A stretch of DNA of 64,000 nucleotides from positions 62,001 to 126,000 of the forward strand of contig JAVJST010000005.1 of assembly GCA_040219295.1 (NCBI GenBank), written 5' to 3'. The notes beneath the pieces were generated by a model. That model saw only the letters and a list, made by a program, of their open reading frames with translations. It had not been told where the DNA came from and ran no database searches. Origin of the DNA: JAVJST01 sp040219295 (GTDB lineage Bacteria > Pseudomonadota > Alphaproteobacteria > Rhodospirillales > Casp-alpha2). The position numbers were made by a program, and so were the translations under genes. This document shows, in pieces, positions 45,536 through 54,626 of the stretch (position 1 is the first letter of the stretch; each line of letters opens with the position of its first letter).

Positions 45536-45618
45536 AGCGGCTGCAGGGATAGGTTGCACTTGCTTCGCGGAACCGCCACCGAGTAAAGTTTCGCCGGCGG
45601 TACAAGTCCGGGGGGATT

Positions 45619-46002
45619 ATGAGCCAGGAACTGTCTGAGCTGCAGGCGCTTGATCTTTGGCGTCAGGCCATTGTCGAAAGCGTGCGGATCGAGGCGCCGG
45701 ATCTCAGCGCCCGCCAGATGGCCATCCTGCTGACCGTTTACCTGACGCCGCCGCCGCACACGGTGCGCGGCCTGTCGGGTCTGCTCAACATTTCGAAGCC
45801 CGCCGTGACGCGGGCCATCGACCGGCTGACCGAACTTGAGCTGACGCGGCGCAAGGCCGACCAGGCCGACCGCCGCAGCGTGCTGATCCAGCGCACGGTC
45901 AGGGGCTCGGTGTTCCTGCGCGAGTTCGGCGAACTGATCGTCAAGGCGGCGCGCGGTCAGGGCGACTTCGCCGGCGCCGGCATTCCCGAGAGCCGCCGCT
46001 GA
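45619..46002 (+). CDS. MarR family transcriptional regulator
   Basis: This 127-residue winged-helix protein has LSARQMAILLTVYL, the recognition region TVRGLSGLLNISKPAVTRAIDRLTELEL and wing RRKADQADRRSVLIQRT. The short length with little C-terminal helix resembles the LdtR-like alphaproteobacterial group. It probably regulates genes elsewhere or the neighbouring aminopeptidase gene. GGGGGGA precedes the ATG. Confidence 0.85.
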   Translation: MSQELSELQALDLWRQAIVESVRIEAPDLSARQMAILLTVYLTPPPHTVRGLSGLLNISKPAVTRAIDRLTELELTRRKADQADRRSVLIQRTVRGSVFLREFGELIVKAARGQGDFAGAGIPESRR

Positions 46003-46056
46003 TCAGCGCCCCGCGTCGTGCTAAGCTAGGGTCGGCAACCCTCGGAGGGGAGACGC

Positions 46057-46740
46057 ATGTCGGACCCGCTCGCCGCCGACGGCGGCCGAAAGGAGTACAG
46101 CGCCGGTGAACTGGGCGCCATAGCGCACCTTTATCGCGGCGAGATCTATCGCTCGACCCTGTGGCGCCAGCGCCTCGACACGACGACCAACTGGTCCGTG
46201 GTGACGCTGGGTATCGCGCTGTCGGTGACCTATGCCAGCGCCGGCGCCTCGCCGCTGCCGCTGATTCTCGTCGGCATCCTGATCTTCTTCTTCCTCATGC
46301 TCGAGGGCCGGCGATACCGCTACTTCAACGTGTTCCGCGCCCGCGCCCGGTGGCTCGAGATGCACTTCTACGCACCGATGCTGGTCGAGGGCGATCTGCA
46401 TCTCGAGGACGGCTGGCAGGAACGGCTCGCCGGCGACTATACCAAACCGCGCTTTCATATCAGTCTGGTCCGCGCCGTCGGCCGGCGGCTTCGGCGCAAT
46501 TACATCTGGATCCTGGCAATTCAGACGGTCGCCTACTGGGGCAAGATCGCGGTCCATCCCGCACCGCTGGTCAAGGTCGAGCAGATCTGGCACCGCGCCG
46601 CGATCGGCCCGATCCCGGGCGAGTACGTGGTTGCCGCCGGAATGATCTACAATCTGGTTTGGATCGGGTTCGCGCTCTACACCGCCTACCTCGATCACCG
46701 TTACTGGCAGGAGGGCCGCTCGACCACGTCGATGCGGTGA
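46057..46740 (+). CDS. DUF2270 family membrane protein
   Basis: This 227-residue protein has the DUF2270 pattern LYRGEIYRSTLWRQRLDTTTNWSVVTLGIAL, two adjacent helices (about 47-82), RRYRYFNVFRARARWLE, and two more helices near the C-terminus. The family is widespread and uncharacterised. GGAGGGGAGACGC lies before the ATG. It ends 4 bases before the stop of the convergent epimerase gene. Confidence 0.85.
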   Translation: MSDPLAADGGRKEYSAGELGAIAHLYRGEIYRSTLWRQRLDTTTNWSVVTLGIALSVTYASAGASPLPLILVGILIFFFLMLEGRRYRYFNVFRARARWLEMHFYAPMLVEGDLHLEDGWQERLAGDYTKPRFHISLVRAVGRRLRRNYIWILAIQTVAYWGKIAVHPAPLVKVEQIWHRAAIGPIPGEYVVAAGMIYNLVWIGFALYTAYLDHRYWQEGRSTTSMR

Positions 46741-46744
46741 CGAG

Positions 46745-47704
46745 TCACGCGAAGCGCTTCAGGCGGCCGCCATCGCGGAAACGATTGAGATACGTCGGCA
46801 CGATGGCTTCCACCGTCTGCGCCTCGATGCCGAGCTCGGCGAGGCCCGGACAGGTTCCGCTGCACACGTTGTCGCGGCGCAGAAGTCTGACCTGATCGAG
46901 CGTCAGCGGCGGCTTCGGCAACAGACCCAGCACGGCGGCCAGAATGTCGGCCAGCACGTAGGGCACCGCCATCAGAATGCGCTTGCGGTGGGTGATCTCC
47001 GGGATCAGTTCGATGATCTCCCGGAAACAATAGACGTAGGGACCGCCGAGCTCGAACGTCTGTCCCGCCGCGTTGGGCGATTCAAGCGCCACGGCGATCG
47101 CCTCGGCGACGTCGCCGACATAGACCGGCTGGAACCGCGGGCCGTCGTCGATCGGGGTCGCCGCACCGATGATCGGCAGCACTGGCGAGATCTCACCGAT
47201 CGAGGCGAACTTGTTGAAGAAGTCGTCCTCCGGCCCGAAGATCACGCTGGGGCGTACGATCACCGCGTCCGGCATCGCTGCCAGGACGGCTGTTTCCGCC
47301 TCACCCTTGGTGCGCGCGTAATCGGAGTCGGACTCCGCATCCGCACCCAGCGCGGACATGTGGACGAAGCGCTTGATGCCGGCGGCGGCGACGGCCTCGG
47401 CGATACGTGTGGCGGCCCCGACGTGAACGGCGTCGAACGTCCGTTCGCCGCGTTCGTAGAGGATGCCGACCAGATTGACGGCACCGACCGCGCCTTCCAG
47501 CGCCCGCGCCGGGTCGCCCGGTGCACAGATATCGCAAGGCCATGGTACGACCTGGCCGGCGTCACCCATCGGCAAGAGATAGTGCGCCGACTCGACGTCG
47601 CGAACGGCGACACGAACCGTATACCCCCGTTTCACCAGGCGCTTGACCAGATGCCGGCCAACGAACCCTGAGCCGCCAAAGACGGTAACGATACGCCGTG
47701 CCAC
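46745..47704 (-). CDS. NDUFA9-like NAD-dependent epimerase (complex I subunit family)
   Basis: This 319-residue Rossmann protein has VTVFGGSGFVGRHLVKRL (dinucleotide loop), VNLVGILYE, VHMSALGADAESDSDYARTKGEAE, and RPSVIFGPEDDFFNKFA. This is the atypical short-chain dehydrogenase group related to the NDUFA9 subunit of complex I, found in most alphaproteobacteria. The catalytic Tyr/Lys positions read DYARTKGEAE, so the YxxxK is retained. Start GTG 47704 has GGGAGG 5 bases upstream; a longer frame has no ribosome site. Role: complex I assembly/stability or a stand-alone reductase. Confidence 0.85.
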   Translation of the reverse strand: MARRIVTVFGGSGFVGRHLVKRLVKRGYTVRVAVRDVESAHYLLPMGDAGQVVPWPCDICAPGDPARALEGAVGAVNLVGILYERGERTFDAVHVGAATRIAEAVAAAGIKRFVHMSALGADAESDSDYARTKGEAETAVLAAMPDAVIVRPSVIFGPEDDFFNKFASIGEISPVLPIIGAATPIDDGPRFQPVYVGDVAEAIAVALESPNAAGQTFELGGPYVYCFREIIELIPEITHRKRILMAVPYVLADILAAVLGLLPKPPLTLDQVRLLRRDNVCSGTCPGLAELGIEAQTVEAIVPTYLNRFRDGGRLKRFA

Positions 47705-47879
47705 GGAAGCCTCCCAAAGCGGTTGCAGTGCGAACCAAAAACCTAAACCGTCGCGGCGGGGAATCAAGCGCCAATGCGTCGACGATTTCCGCGCTGGCGC
47801 GCGTTGGATGATGGTTGACACGAAGACGCACCCGAAGTAACCACATGCCCGCCGCGCACGAGTGTTCCGTGCCTTCCAA

Positions 47880-47966
47880 GCCCAGGTGGCGGAATTGGTA
47901 GACGCGCAGGTTTCAGGTACCTGTGGCCGAGAGGTCGTGGAAGTTCGAGTCTTCTCCTGGGCACCA
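47880..47966 (+). tRNA. tRNA-Leu (anticodon CAG)
   Basis: The acceptor stem GCCCAGG (47880-47886) pairs with CCTGGGC (47956-47962), discriminator A, encoded CCA at 47964-47966. The anticodon stem-loop is CAGGT-TTCAGGT-ACCTG, giving CAG, which reads CUG leucine codons. A long variable arm (TGGCCGAGAGGTCGTG) and a T-loop TTCGAGT complete a class II tRNA. CUG is the main leucine codon in this GC-rich genome. Confidence 0.97.
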
Positions 47967-48018
47967 TTCCCGCCGGCGCTCCGGCCGGGAACCGCTGATG
48001 GCGGGTGACGAGGTCTGA

Positions 48019-48654
48019 ATGTCGACCAACACCATCAACCAGCCGGATATTCACTACCATATAGGCGACTTGCCGAAAGACGTCACTTTCGGATCGAGCA
48101 TTGCCATCGACACGGAAACGCAAGGCCTCAACCTCGGCCGTGACCGGTTGTGCGTCGTGCAGATGTCGGCCGGCGATGGCGACGCGCATCTCGTGCACTT
48201 TCCGACACCGGATTTTTCCGCACCCAACCTCAAGCGCGTGTTGAGCGATCCGGCGTCAACCAAGATCTTTCACTATGCGCGGTTCGATGTTGCGGCGATC
48301 GAGAAGTATCTCGGCGTGGTATGCGCGCCTCTTTTCTGTACCAAGATCGCGTCCAGACTGACTCGGACCTATACCGACCGACATGGTTTGAAGGACCTCT
48401 GCCGCGAGCTGCTTGGCGTCGAGTTGTCGAAAGAGCAACAATCTTCGGATTGGGCGGCGGCAGAGCTGACGCCAGCGCAGCAGGCCTACGCGGCGAGCGA
48501 CGTGTTGTATTTGCATGCGCTGCGGGATTCGCTCGCCGAGCGGCTCGAACGCGAGGGCCGGTCATCACTCGCCGAAGCGTGCTTCAATTTTCTGCCGACC
48601 CGCGCCACGCTCGACCAGGAGGGCTGGGGCGAGCTGGACATCTTCGCCCACTGA
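48019..48654 (+). CDS. rnd: Ribonuclease D-like 3'-5' exonuclease
   Basis: This 211-residue DEDDy exonuclease has motif I IAIDTETQGL (Asp and Glu), motif II IFHYARFDVAAI (Asp) and motif III YAASDVLYLHAL (Tyr and Asp). It lacks the HRDC domain of long RNase D, which is usual for the short alphaproteobacterial form. The family trims tRNA and other RNA 3' ends, fitting its place 52 bases after a tRNA gene. GGTCTGA-ATG start 48019. Confidence 0.88.
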   Translation: MSTNTINQPDIHYHIGDLPKDVTFGSSIAIDTETQGLNLGRDRLCVVQMSAGDGDAHLVHFPTPDFSAPNLKRVLSDPASTKIFHYARFDVAAIEKYLGVVCAPLFCTKIASRLTRTYTDRHGLKDLCRELLGVELSKEQQSSDWAAAELTPAQQAYAASDVLYLHALRDSLAERLEREGRSSLAEACFNFLPTRATLDQEGWGELDIFAH

Positions 48655-48725
48655 CACGATCCTGTTGGTGGAGACTTGTCGCGGCTCAGCAGCGGCGTGG
48701 TCGATTTGCAAAGGTTCAATGAAGA

Positions 48726-49736
48726 ATGACGAAGTCCGAGACGATCGCCGAAACGCCGGTTGGGACCGATAACACTTCCGGTGCCGAACGCGACCTCGCG
48801 TCGGCGCGCCGCGTGTTGTCCACCGAAGCGGGTGCGCTGACGAAGCTCAGCGCTGAACTCGGTCCGTCGTTTTCGGCTGCGCTCGATGCCCTTGGTGCGG
48901 TCGAGGGGCGCGTCGTGGTGACCGGTATGGGGAAGAGCGGCCATATCGCCAACAAGATTGCCGCAACCCTGTCGTCGACCGGAACGCCGGCATTATATGT
49001 CCACCCCGCCGAGGCGAGCCACGGGGATCTTGGGATGGTAACCGAGTCGGATGGTGTCATCGCACTTTCGAACTCGGGCGAGACAGCGGAGCTCAGCGAT
49101 ATCGTCGCCCATGCTGCGCGGTACTCTATTCCGCTCGTCGCGATCACCGGCCGGGCAGACAGTACGTTGGCCAAGGATGCCACCGTCGCGCTGGTCTATC
49201 CGGCCGCCGAAGAGGCTTGTCCGATGGGCCTCGCGCCGACGACCTCGACAACCATGATGCTGGCCCTGGGTGATGCCATCGCCGTCGCGCTGCTTGAGCG
49301 AAAGGGTTTCTCAACCGATGATTTTCAGGCGCTCCATCCCGGCGGCCAGCTTGGCCGCCGCTTGATGCGGGTTCGCGATCTGATGCACACCGGTGACGCG
49401 TTGCCGCTTGTCGGTCTCGGCATCGGTCTCGGCGACATGATCGTGACCATGACGGCGAAGAGCTTCGGGTGTGCCGGTATCGTCGACGACGAAGGCAGGC
49501 TCGTCGGCGTGTTCACCGACGGAGACGTGCGCCGTTCCATTGGTGTTCGCCCGCTCGATACACCGGCACGGGATCTGATGACGGTTTCGCCGAAGTCGAT
49601 CGCCCCGGAAACGCTCGCCAGTGAGGCGCTTCGGACGATGAACGAGTTTGCAATCACCAATCTGTTCGTCGTCGAGGACGGGCGCCCGGTCGGCATCATC
49701 CATGTACATGATTGCCTGCGCGCCGGTATTGTTTGA
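48726..49736 (+). CDS. kdsD: Arabinose-5-phosphate isomerase (KpsF/GutQ family)
   Basis: This 336-residue protein has an N-terminal SIS sugar-phosphate domain (VVTGMGKSGHIANKIAATLSSTGTPA, about 62-88; SNSGETAEL) and two C-terminal CBS domains (about 210-330). It converts ribulose-5-phosphate to arabinose-5-phosphate, the first step of Kdo synthesis for lipopolysaccharide. It heads the conserved run kdsD-lptC-lptA-lptB-rpoN-hpf-ptsN. LptC begins 12 bases after its stop. Confidence 0.92.
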   Translation: MTKSETIAETPVGTDNTSGAERDLASARRVLSTEAGALTKLSAELGPSFSAALDALGAVEGRVVVTGMGKSGHIANKIAATLSSTGTPALYVHPAEASHGDLGMVTESDGVIALSNSGETAELSDIVAHAARYSIPLVAITGRADSTLAKDATVALVYPAAEEACPMGLAPTTSTTMMLALGDAIAVALLERKGFSTDDFQALHPGGQLGRRLMRVRDLMHTGDALPLVGLGIGLGDMIVTMTAKSFGCAGIVDDEGRLVGVFTDGDVRRSIGVRPLDTPARDLMTVSPKSIAPETLASEALRTMNEFAITNLFVVEDGRPVGIIHVHDCLRAGIV

Positions 49737-49748
49737 GCCGGCAGAACC

Positions 49749-50462
49749 GTGGACGGGACATTGACCGTGGGTTCGGAAGGAATCGAGGGCTCGGGCAACG
49801 GCCCGGAGATGCGCGTGCGCCGCGGTCGAGGACTTGCGGCCGTTGGACCGGCGCGCCGGCTCGACCCGTCATACAGTGCGGTCGTCCGATTTCTGCGGAT
49901 TGCCTTGCCTATCGTCGCGCTGGCATTGGTCGCGCTGGTCGCGGCATGGCCGTATCTGCAGAAAGAGAATATCGCCTTCACGATCGGTTTCGTGACTAGC
50001 GAACTGACCGGCGATCAGCAACCGGTCATGGTCAATCCGCGATACACCGGAACCGACCAGCAGGACCGACCGTATTCGATTACGGCCGATCTGGCACATA
50101 ACCTTGTTCAGGACACTACGCGCGTCGATCTCGACAATCCCAAAGCCGACATGACCCTGGAAGACGGCACTTGGCTCGTGGTCACCGCCGACAAGGGCGT
50201 ATACGCGCGCACGGAGGAGATCCTCGACCTCAGTGGTTCGGTAAACCTGTTCCAGGATGAAGGGTATGAGCTCAAAACCGAGTCGGTACGTATCGATTTG
50301 GATGCCGGTACGGCGGAGAGCACCACACCCACGGAGGGACAGGGGCCATTCGGATTACTGAAGGCGGAGGGGTTCCGGGTCCTTGACCTCGGCAAGACCA
50401 TCCTGTTCACCGGCAACGCAAGTCTGGTTCTCTATCCGGATTCATTCGGAGGCGGCTCGTGA
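49749..50462 (+). CDS. lptC: LPS export protein LptC
   Basis: This 237-residue bitopic inner-membrane protein has a single membrane helix (about 47-68) and a periplasmic LptC-type beta domain (PRYTGTDQQDRPYSITADLA, LEDGTWLVVTADKGVY). It hands LPS from the LptBFG extractor to LptA. The GTG start at 49749 gives a 46-residue basic N-tail; an in-frame ATG at 49809 is a possible shorter start. The stop overlaps the start of lptA (GTGA). Confidence 0.88.
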   Translation: MDGTLTVGSEGIEGSGNGPEMRVRRGRGLAAVGPARRLDPSYSAVVRFLRIALPIVALALVALVAAWPYLQKENIAFTIGFVTSELTGDQQPVMVNPRYTGTDQQDRPYSITADLAHNLVQDTTRVDLDNPKADMTLEDGTWLVVTADKGVYARTEEILDLSGSVNLFQDEGYELKTESVRIDLDAGTAESTTPTEGQGPFGLLKAEGFRVLDLGKTILFTGNASLVLYPDSFGGGS

Positions 50463-51301
50463 TCACGGAACTGCGCATCAGGCGCCGCATGGTTTCACTG
50501 GCCCTTGCGGGTTTGTTGCTATCTCTTTGGCCGCACGTGCCGGTCTTTGCGCAAAGCCTCAACCTGACGGCCGGCGACGACGGCGGGCCGGTCAGTATCT
50601 TTGCCGAGGACGGCATCGAGTGGCAGCAGGAGAACCTGGTCTTCCTCGCGCGCGGCAACGCGCGGGCCGTGCGCGACAATGTCGAGGTGAACGCGGATGT
50701 CCTGAAGGCCTACTACCACGAGGTCAACGGAACTTCTGAAATCTGGCGTCTCGACGCCGAGGGTTCGGTCGTCATCGAATCGCCCAACGAAAAGGTCACG
50801 GGCGACCTAGCCATTTACGACGTGCCAAAAGGCGTGTTGCTGGTACGCGGACGGGATATCCGGTTCACCGCCGGGCCGGACGTGATTACTGCCGAACAGC
50901 AGCTCGAGTATTGGGAAGGAAAGCAACTGGCGGTCGCGCGGGGCGATGCGCACGCGGTACGAGGCGACAAGCAGCTCGATGCCGACGTGCTGGCGGCGTA
51001 CTTCAAACGCCAGGCCAACGGCGAAACGGATATCGAACGGGTCGAGGCCTTCGACAACGTCCGGATCGAGACGACGACTGAGGTGGTGACGGCCGACCGC
51101 GGAATCTACATGGTGCAGTCCGGCCTTGCGACCCTGACGGGGAGCGTCAAGATCACGCGCGGCGGCAATGTCATCACCGGGTGCAAGGCGACGGTGAATC
51201 TCAACACCGGCATTAGTCGAATGTTCGCGTGCGCCGACGGTTCCGGTACCCGCGTGCAAGGTTCCATTCTGCCGGAGACGACCGAGGAGACCCGGCAATA
51301 G
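50459..51301 (+). CDS. lptA: LPS transport protein LptA
   Basis: This 280-residue periplasmic protein has a signal peptide (MVSLALAGLLLSLWPHVPVFA, ending near residue 31) and two OstA-like beta repeats (DGIEWQQENLVFLARGNARAV and GKQLAVARGDAHAVRGD with later copies). It bridges the periplasm for LPS transport. It is longer than E. coli LptA (185 residues), a common alphaproteobacterial trait. GTG 50459 overlaps the lptC stop. Confidence 0.88.
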   Translation: MITELRIRRRMVSLALAGLLLSLWPHVPVFAQSLNLTAGDDGGPVSIFAEDGIEWQQENLVFLARGNARAVRDNVEVNADVLKAYYHEVNGTSEIWRLDAEGSVVIESPNEKVTGDLAIYDVPKGVLLVRGRDIRFTAGPDVITAEQQLEYWEGKQLAVARGDAHAVRGDKQLDADVLAAYFKRQANGETDIERVEAFDNVRIETTTEVVTADRGIYMVQSGLATLTGSVKITRGGNVITGCKATVNLNTGISRMFACADGSGTRVQGSILPETTEETRQ

Positions 51302-51312
51302 CCGGCGAGACC

Positions 51313-51344
51313 CATAGATTTCTGCGTGTTTTCACGAATCTATG
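51313..51344. other. Hairpin after lptA
   Basis: CATAGATT (51313-51320) pairs with AATCTATG (51337-51344), with an inner CGTG/CACG stem (51325-51328 and 51333-51336) closed by TTTT. It sits 12 bases after the lptA stop and just upstream of a sigma-54-like promoter, so it may partly end the lptCA transcript. Confidence 0.5.
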
Positions 51345-51361
51345 CTTCAAATGACGTCGTT

Positions 51362-51376
51362 TGGCATGTAAATTGC
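51362..51376 (+). promoter_or_regulatory. Sigma-54-type promoter upstream of lptB-rpoN
   Basis: TTGGCATG (51361-51368), four bases, TTGC (51373-51376) matches the sigma-54 consensus TGGCACG-N4-TTGCW; the invariant GG (51363-51364) and GC (51375-51376) are 10 bases apart. The start site would be about 51388, before the lptB start. As rpoN is the second gene downstream, this would let sigma-54 drive its own synthesis. An inverted repeat GCGGGC/GCCCGC (51375-51395) overlaps the start region. Confidence 0.65.
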
Positions 51377-51429
51377 GGGCAGGAACATCGCCCGCAAGTG
51401 GTGGTGAGTCACGGCATTTTGAGGGCAAG

Positions 51430-52221
51430 TTGACGACGACCACCGAAAAGAACGAGCAACAAGCGACGGACAAGCCGCGCCTGGTCAATGACAACGGACC
51501 GCGCGGATTGTTTGCCCACAATCTCGGCAAGCGGTTCAAGAAGCGACCGGTTGTTCGGGGGGTAAGCCTGTCCGTGCAGCGAGGCGAGGCTGTTGGCCTC
51601 TTGGGGCCAAATGGCGCCGGCAAGACCACATGCTTCTACATGATCACGGGACTGATACCGCCGGATCATGGCAATGTGGTGCTGGACGGGCAGGATATTT
51701 CCAATCTGCCGATGTACCGTCGGGCCCGTCTCGGTATCGGATACCTGCCGCAGGAGGCGTCGATCTTCCGCGGCTTGTCCGTTGAAAACAACATTCGGGC
51801 CGTTCTCGAGATCGTCGAACCGGAGCGCGAACGGCGGGAGGCGATCCTGGATGCGCTGCTGGCGGAGTTTTCGATTACGCACCTTCGCCGTACACCATCT
51901 CTTGCCTTGTCGGGTGGCGAACGCCGACGGGTCGAGATCGCACGCTCATTGGCGGCTAATCCACATTTCGTGCTGTTCGACGAACCCTTCGCCGGCATCG
52001 ATCCAATTGCCGTCGGCGATATCCGAGATCTGGTCTCCCATCTCAAGGATCGAGGAATCGGCGTCCTGATCACCGATCACAACGTGCGTGAAACGCTAGG
52101 CGTGATTGATCGGGCATACATCATCCACGATGGAATGATGCTGATGGAGGGTGCGCCGAGCGACATCGTCGGCAACGAAGATGTTCGGCGTGTCTATCTT
52201 GGTGACCGATTCAGCCTTTGA
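51430..52221 (+). CDS. lptB: LPS export ABC transporter ATPase LptB
   Basis: This 263-residue ATPase has Walker A GPNGAGKTT (about 68-76), Q loop YLPQEASIFRGLSVENNI typical of LptB, signature LALSGGERRRVEIARSL, Walker B FVLFDEPFAGIDP and switch HNV in ITDHNVRETL. It powers LPS extraction with LptFG. TTG 51430 is chosen: GAGGG lies just upstream, no ATG/GTG is in frame, and the sigma-54 promoter makes the TTGs at 51361 and 51373 untranscribed from that site. It has a 27-residue polar N-extension. Confidence 0.88.
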   Translation: MTTTTEKNEQQATDKPRLVNDNGPRGLFAHNLGKRFKKRPVVRGVSLSVQRGEAVGLLGPNGAGKTTCFYMITGLIPPDHGNVVLDGQDISNLPMYRRARLGIGYLPQEASIFRGLSVENNIRAVLEIVEPERERREAILDALLAEFSITHLRRTPSLALSGGERRRVEIARSLAANPHFVLFDEPFAGIDPIAVGDIRDLVSHLKDRGIGVLITDHNVRETLGVIDRAYIIHDGMMLMEGAPSDIVGNEDVRRVYLGDRFSL

Positions 52222-52266
52222 TCGCGAACCAGTGAACCCAGGCTAACTGAGCCGAGAGTTGATCGC

Positions 52267-53802
52267 ATGGCGGTAAATCCCCGGATTTCCCAGCGGCTCG
52301 AGCAACGGCTCGGACAATCGCTCGTGATGACGCCGCAGCTGCAGCAGGCGATCAAATTGCTGCAGATGTCCAACCTCGACGTTGCAGAGTTCGTCGAGTC
52401 TGAGCTCGAGAAGAACCCGCTGTTGGAAGTCGAGGAGGGCGGACCGGACGACGGCTTGGACGAGACCGACCACGCCGCGCAGCAGGGCGATGATGACGGC
52501 GAGTGGGAGGCCGAGGTGTCGGACGGTGCGGCGCTCGACGACGTCAATTTCGATCAGAAGCCCGGCGATGTCGATATTCCGGACGAGGCCGCGTACGACA
52601 CCGACTACGAGAACATATACAACACGGCCGATTCCGGCGCAGCTGGCAGCGGCACCGCGTCATCCAGTGGCGGGTTCGACAGCGACCTGCCGGATCTGGA
52701 GGAACGATATTCGGGCGGCATCTCGTTGCGAGATCACCTCGACGAACAAATCATGATCGAAATCCTGGATAATGCCGAGCGGCTCATTGCCAGCTATATG
52801 GTCGAATGCCTCGATGATGCGGGTTACCTGTCGACGTCTCTCGAGGAGATCGCGGATACCCTGGATTGTTCGGTCGAGCTGGTCGGGAAGGTTCTAGTCA
52901 AGGTTCAGCAGTTGGATCCGGCGGGTCTGTTCGCGCGGGATCTGGCTGAGTGCCTCGCCTTGCAACTCAAGGAAAAGAATCGCTACGATCCGGCCATTGC
53001 CGTCGTTCTCAGCAACCTGGACTTGGTGGCGGCGCGCGAGTTCACCAAGCTTGCGAAGCTGTCGGGCGTCGATACCGACGACGTGGCTGACATGGTTGCG
53101 GAGATCAAGGCGCTCGACCCCAAGCCGGCAACGAGTTTCAATTTCGAGCCCGTACAGCCGATCCGGCCCGACGTCCTGATGCGTCGTCATCCGTCGGGGG
53201 GATGGATTATCGATCTGAACCCCGAAACCCTACCGCGAGTGCTCGTTAACAATGCCTATCATGCACGGATCCGCAAGGAGGTCCGCAATCGCGAGGAGCG
53301 CGATTACATTGCCGAGCAACTCCAATCGGCGAATTGGTTGGTCAAGGCGCTGCACCAGCGCGCCACGACCATTCTCAAGGTCGCGACCGAGATCATCAGC
53401 CAGCAGGATGCATTCTTTCGTCATGGGATTCAGCATTTGCGACCACTGGTTCTGCGCGATATCGCAGAGGCGGTCGAGATGCACGAGAGTACGATCAGCC
53501 GGGTCACCGCGAACAAGTACATGGCGACGCCGCGGGGCATTTTTGAGCTCAAGTACTTCTTCACGTCGGCCATCAACAGTTCCACCGGTGGTGACTCGAT
53601 TTCTGCCGAGTCGGTGAGGCAGCGCATCCGAGAACTGATCGATGCGGAGGATCCGGGCAAGATACTGTCCGACGACAAGATCGCTGCGATCCTTAAGAAG
53701 GAAGGTATGGATGTCGCCCGGCGAACGGTCGCTAAGTATCGGGAATCATTGGGGTTGGGGTCGTCCGTCGAGCGTCGGCGGGCGAAGTCGGCACCCAAGT
53801 GA
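52267..53802 (+). CDS. rpoN: RNA polymerase sigma-54 factor
   Basis: This 511-residue sigma factor has the Gln-rich activator-binding region I (RLGQSLVMTPQLQQAIKLLQ, about 12-31), an acidic region II (about 58-140), the core-binding domain, the HTH that reads the -12 element (EMHESTISRVTANKYM, about 405-420) and the RpoN box (ARRTVAKYRE, about 484-493) that reads -24. It is preceded by lptB and followed by hpf and ptsN, the standard proteobacterial context that links nitrogen control with PTS-Ntr. Confidence 0.95.
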   Translation: MAVNPRISQRLEQRLGQSLVMTPQLQQAIKLLQMSNLDVAEFVESELEKNPLLEVEEGGPDDGLDETDHAAQQGDDDGEWEAEVSDGAALDDVNFDQKPGDVDIPDEAAYDTDYENIYNTADSGAAGSGTASSSGGFDSDLPDLEERYSGGISLRDHLDEQIMIEILDNAERLIASYMVECLDDAGYLSTSLEEIADTLDCSVELVGKVLVKVQQLDPAGLFARDLAECLALQLKEKNRYDPAIAVVLSNLDLVAAREFTKLAKLSGVDTDDVADMVAEIKALDPKPATSFNFEPVQPIRPDVLMRRHPSGGWIIDLNPETLPRVLVNNAYHARIRKEVRNREERDYIAEQLQSANWLVKALHQRATTILKVATEIISQQDAFFRHGIQHLRPLVLRDIAEAVEMHESTISRVTANKYMATPRGIFELKYFFTSAINSSTGGDSISAESVRQRIRELIDAEDPGKILSDDKIAAILKKEGMDVARRTVAKYRESLGLGSSVERRRAKSAPK

Positions 53803-53866
53803 AGCGAGGCGCTGTCAAGGGAAAAGTTCGGCAAAGTTCCCTAACACTGGCCCTCGAATCGTGCTA

Positions 53867-53988
53867 TTGACTTGTGTGTAGGTCGAAATTAGTTTCGCGA
53901 CCTTCCGAAGGCCAAGACGCTAAACTCGGGGGCAGGCCCATCGCCAAGCCTGGCGCTCGGAAACGATACTAGATCACTACTGGTGCTC
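53867..53988 (+). promoter_or_regulatory. Leader region upstream of hpf
   Basis: TTGACT (53867-53872) with a weak TAGTTT 17 bases on may be the hpf promoter. The leader can fold into several hairpins (GGTCG...CGACC; CGCCA-AGCC-TGGCG at about 53942-53955). A looser dyad AGGGAA...TTCCCT just after rpoN may end its message. No gene is present. Confidence 0.4.
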
Positions 53989-54570
53989 ATGGAACTTCAG
54001 ACCAAAGGACATAACGTCGACGTTGGCGACGCACTTCGCAGCCATGTTGAAAGTGCCCTGACCGGTGCCGTAGGCAAGTACTTCGAAAACGCTGTAAGCG
54101 GTGACGTGACGTTTTCCAAAGAGGCCGGACACAGGTTCCAGGTCGATATCAAGGTTCACCCGAAACGCGGCATGGTTGTTCATGGCAGCGCCGGCGGCGA
54201 GGATGCCTATGGTGCTTTTGACGGCGCCTTGGAGCGGATCGCTAAACAGTTGCGTCGGTACAAGCGGCGCCTGACCGATCATCACAAGGTGCCGGCCGAC
54301 GAGGTCATCCTCCGGGCGCAGCAATACGTCATCCAGGGCGAGGAATCCGAGGAAGAGCTGCCCGAGGCGGCCGAACCGGTCATCGTTGCGGAAATGGATG
54401 CCGAGATCGCAACGGTCAGCGTTGGCGAAGCTGTGATGCGTATGGACCTTGCCGGGACGTCGGTCATGATGTTCCGAAACAGCACAAATCGGCGATTGAA
54501 CGTGGTTTACCGTCGCGAAGACGGCAACATCGGCTGGATTGATCCGGCTGACGAAACTGAGAACGGCTAA
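53989..54570 (+). CDS. hpf: Ribosome hibernation promoting factor, long form
   Basis: This 193-residue protein has the S30AE/YfiA N-domain (residues 1-100: ELQTKGHNVDVGDALRSHVE, RYKRRLTDHH) and the C-terminal dimerisation domain (SVGEAVMRMDLAGTSVMMFRNSTNRRLNVVYRREDGNIGWIDP). Long HPF dimerises ribosomes into 100S particles in stationary phase. ATG 53989 is used; a GTG two codons earlier is equally possible since neither has a clear ribosome site. It lies between rpoN and ptsN as usual. Confidence 0.9.
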   Translation: MELQTKGHNVDVGDALRSHVESALTGAVGKYFENAVSGDVTFSKEAGHRFQVDIKVHPKRGMVVHGSAGGEDAYGAFDGALERIAKQLRRYKRRLTDHHKVPADEVILRAQQYVIQGEESEEELPEAAEPVIVAEMDAEIATVSVGEAVMRMDLAGTSVMMFRNSTNRRLNVVYRREDGNIGWIDPADETENG

Positions 54571-54626
54571 CGAGCGAACAATCTGACCGCGCGTAATGTC
54601 GCGGCAGGCCGACTTGAGGAGCAGTC

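Noticed and set aside
51361..51429. Longer lptB start at TTG 51361
   Set aside because: The TTG is part of the sigma-54-like promoter element; TTG 51430 has a ribosome site directly upstream.
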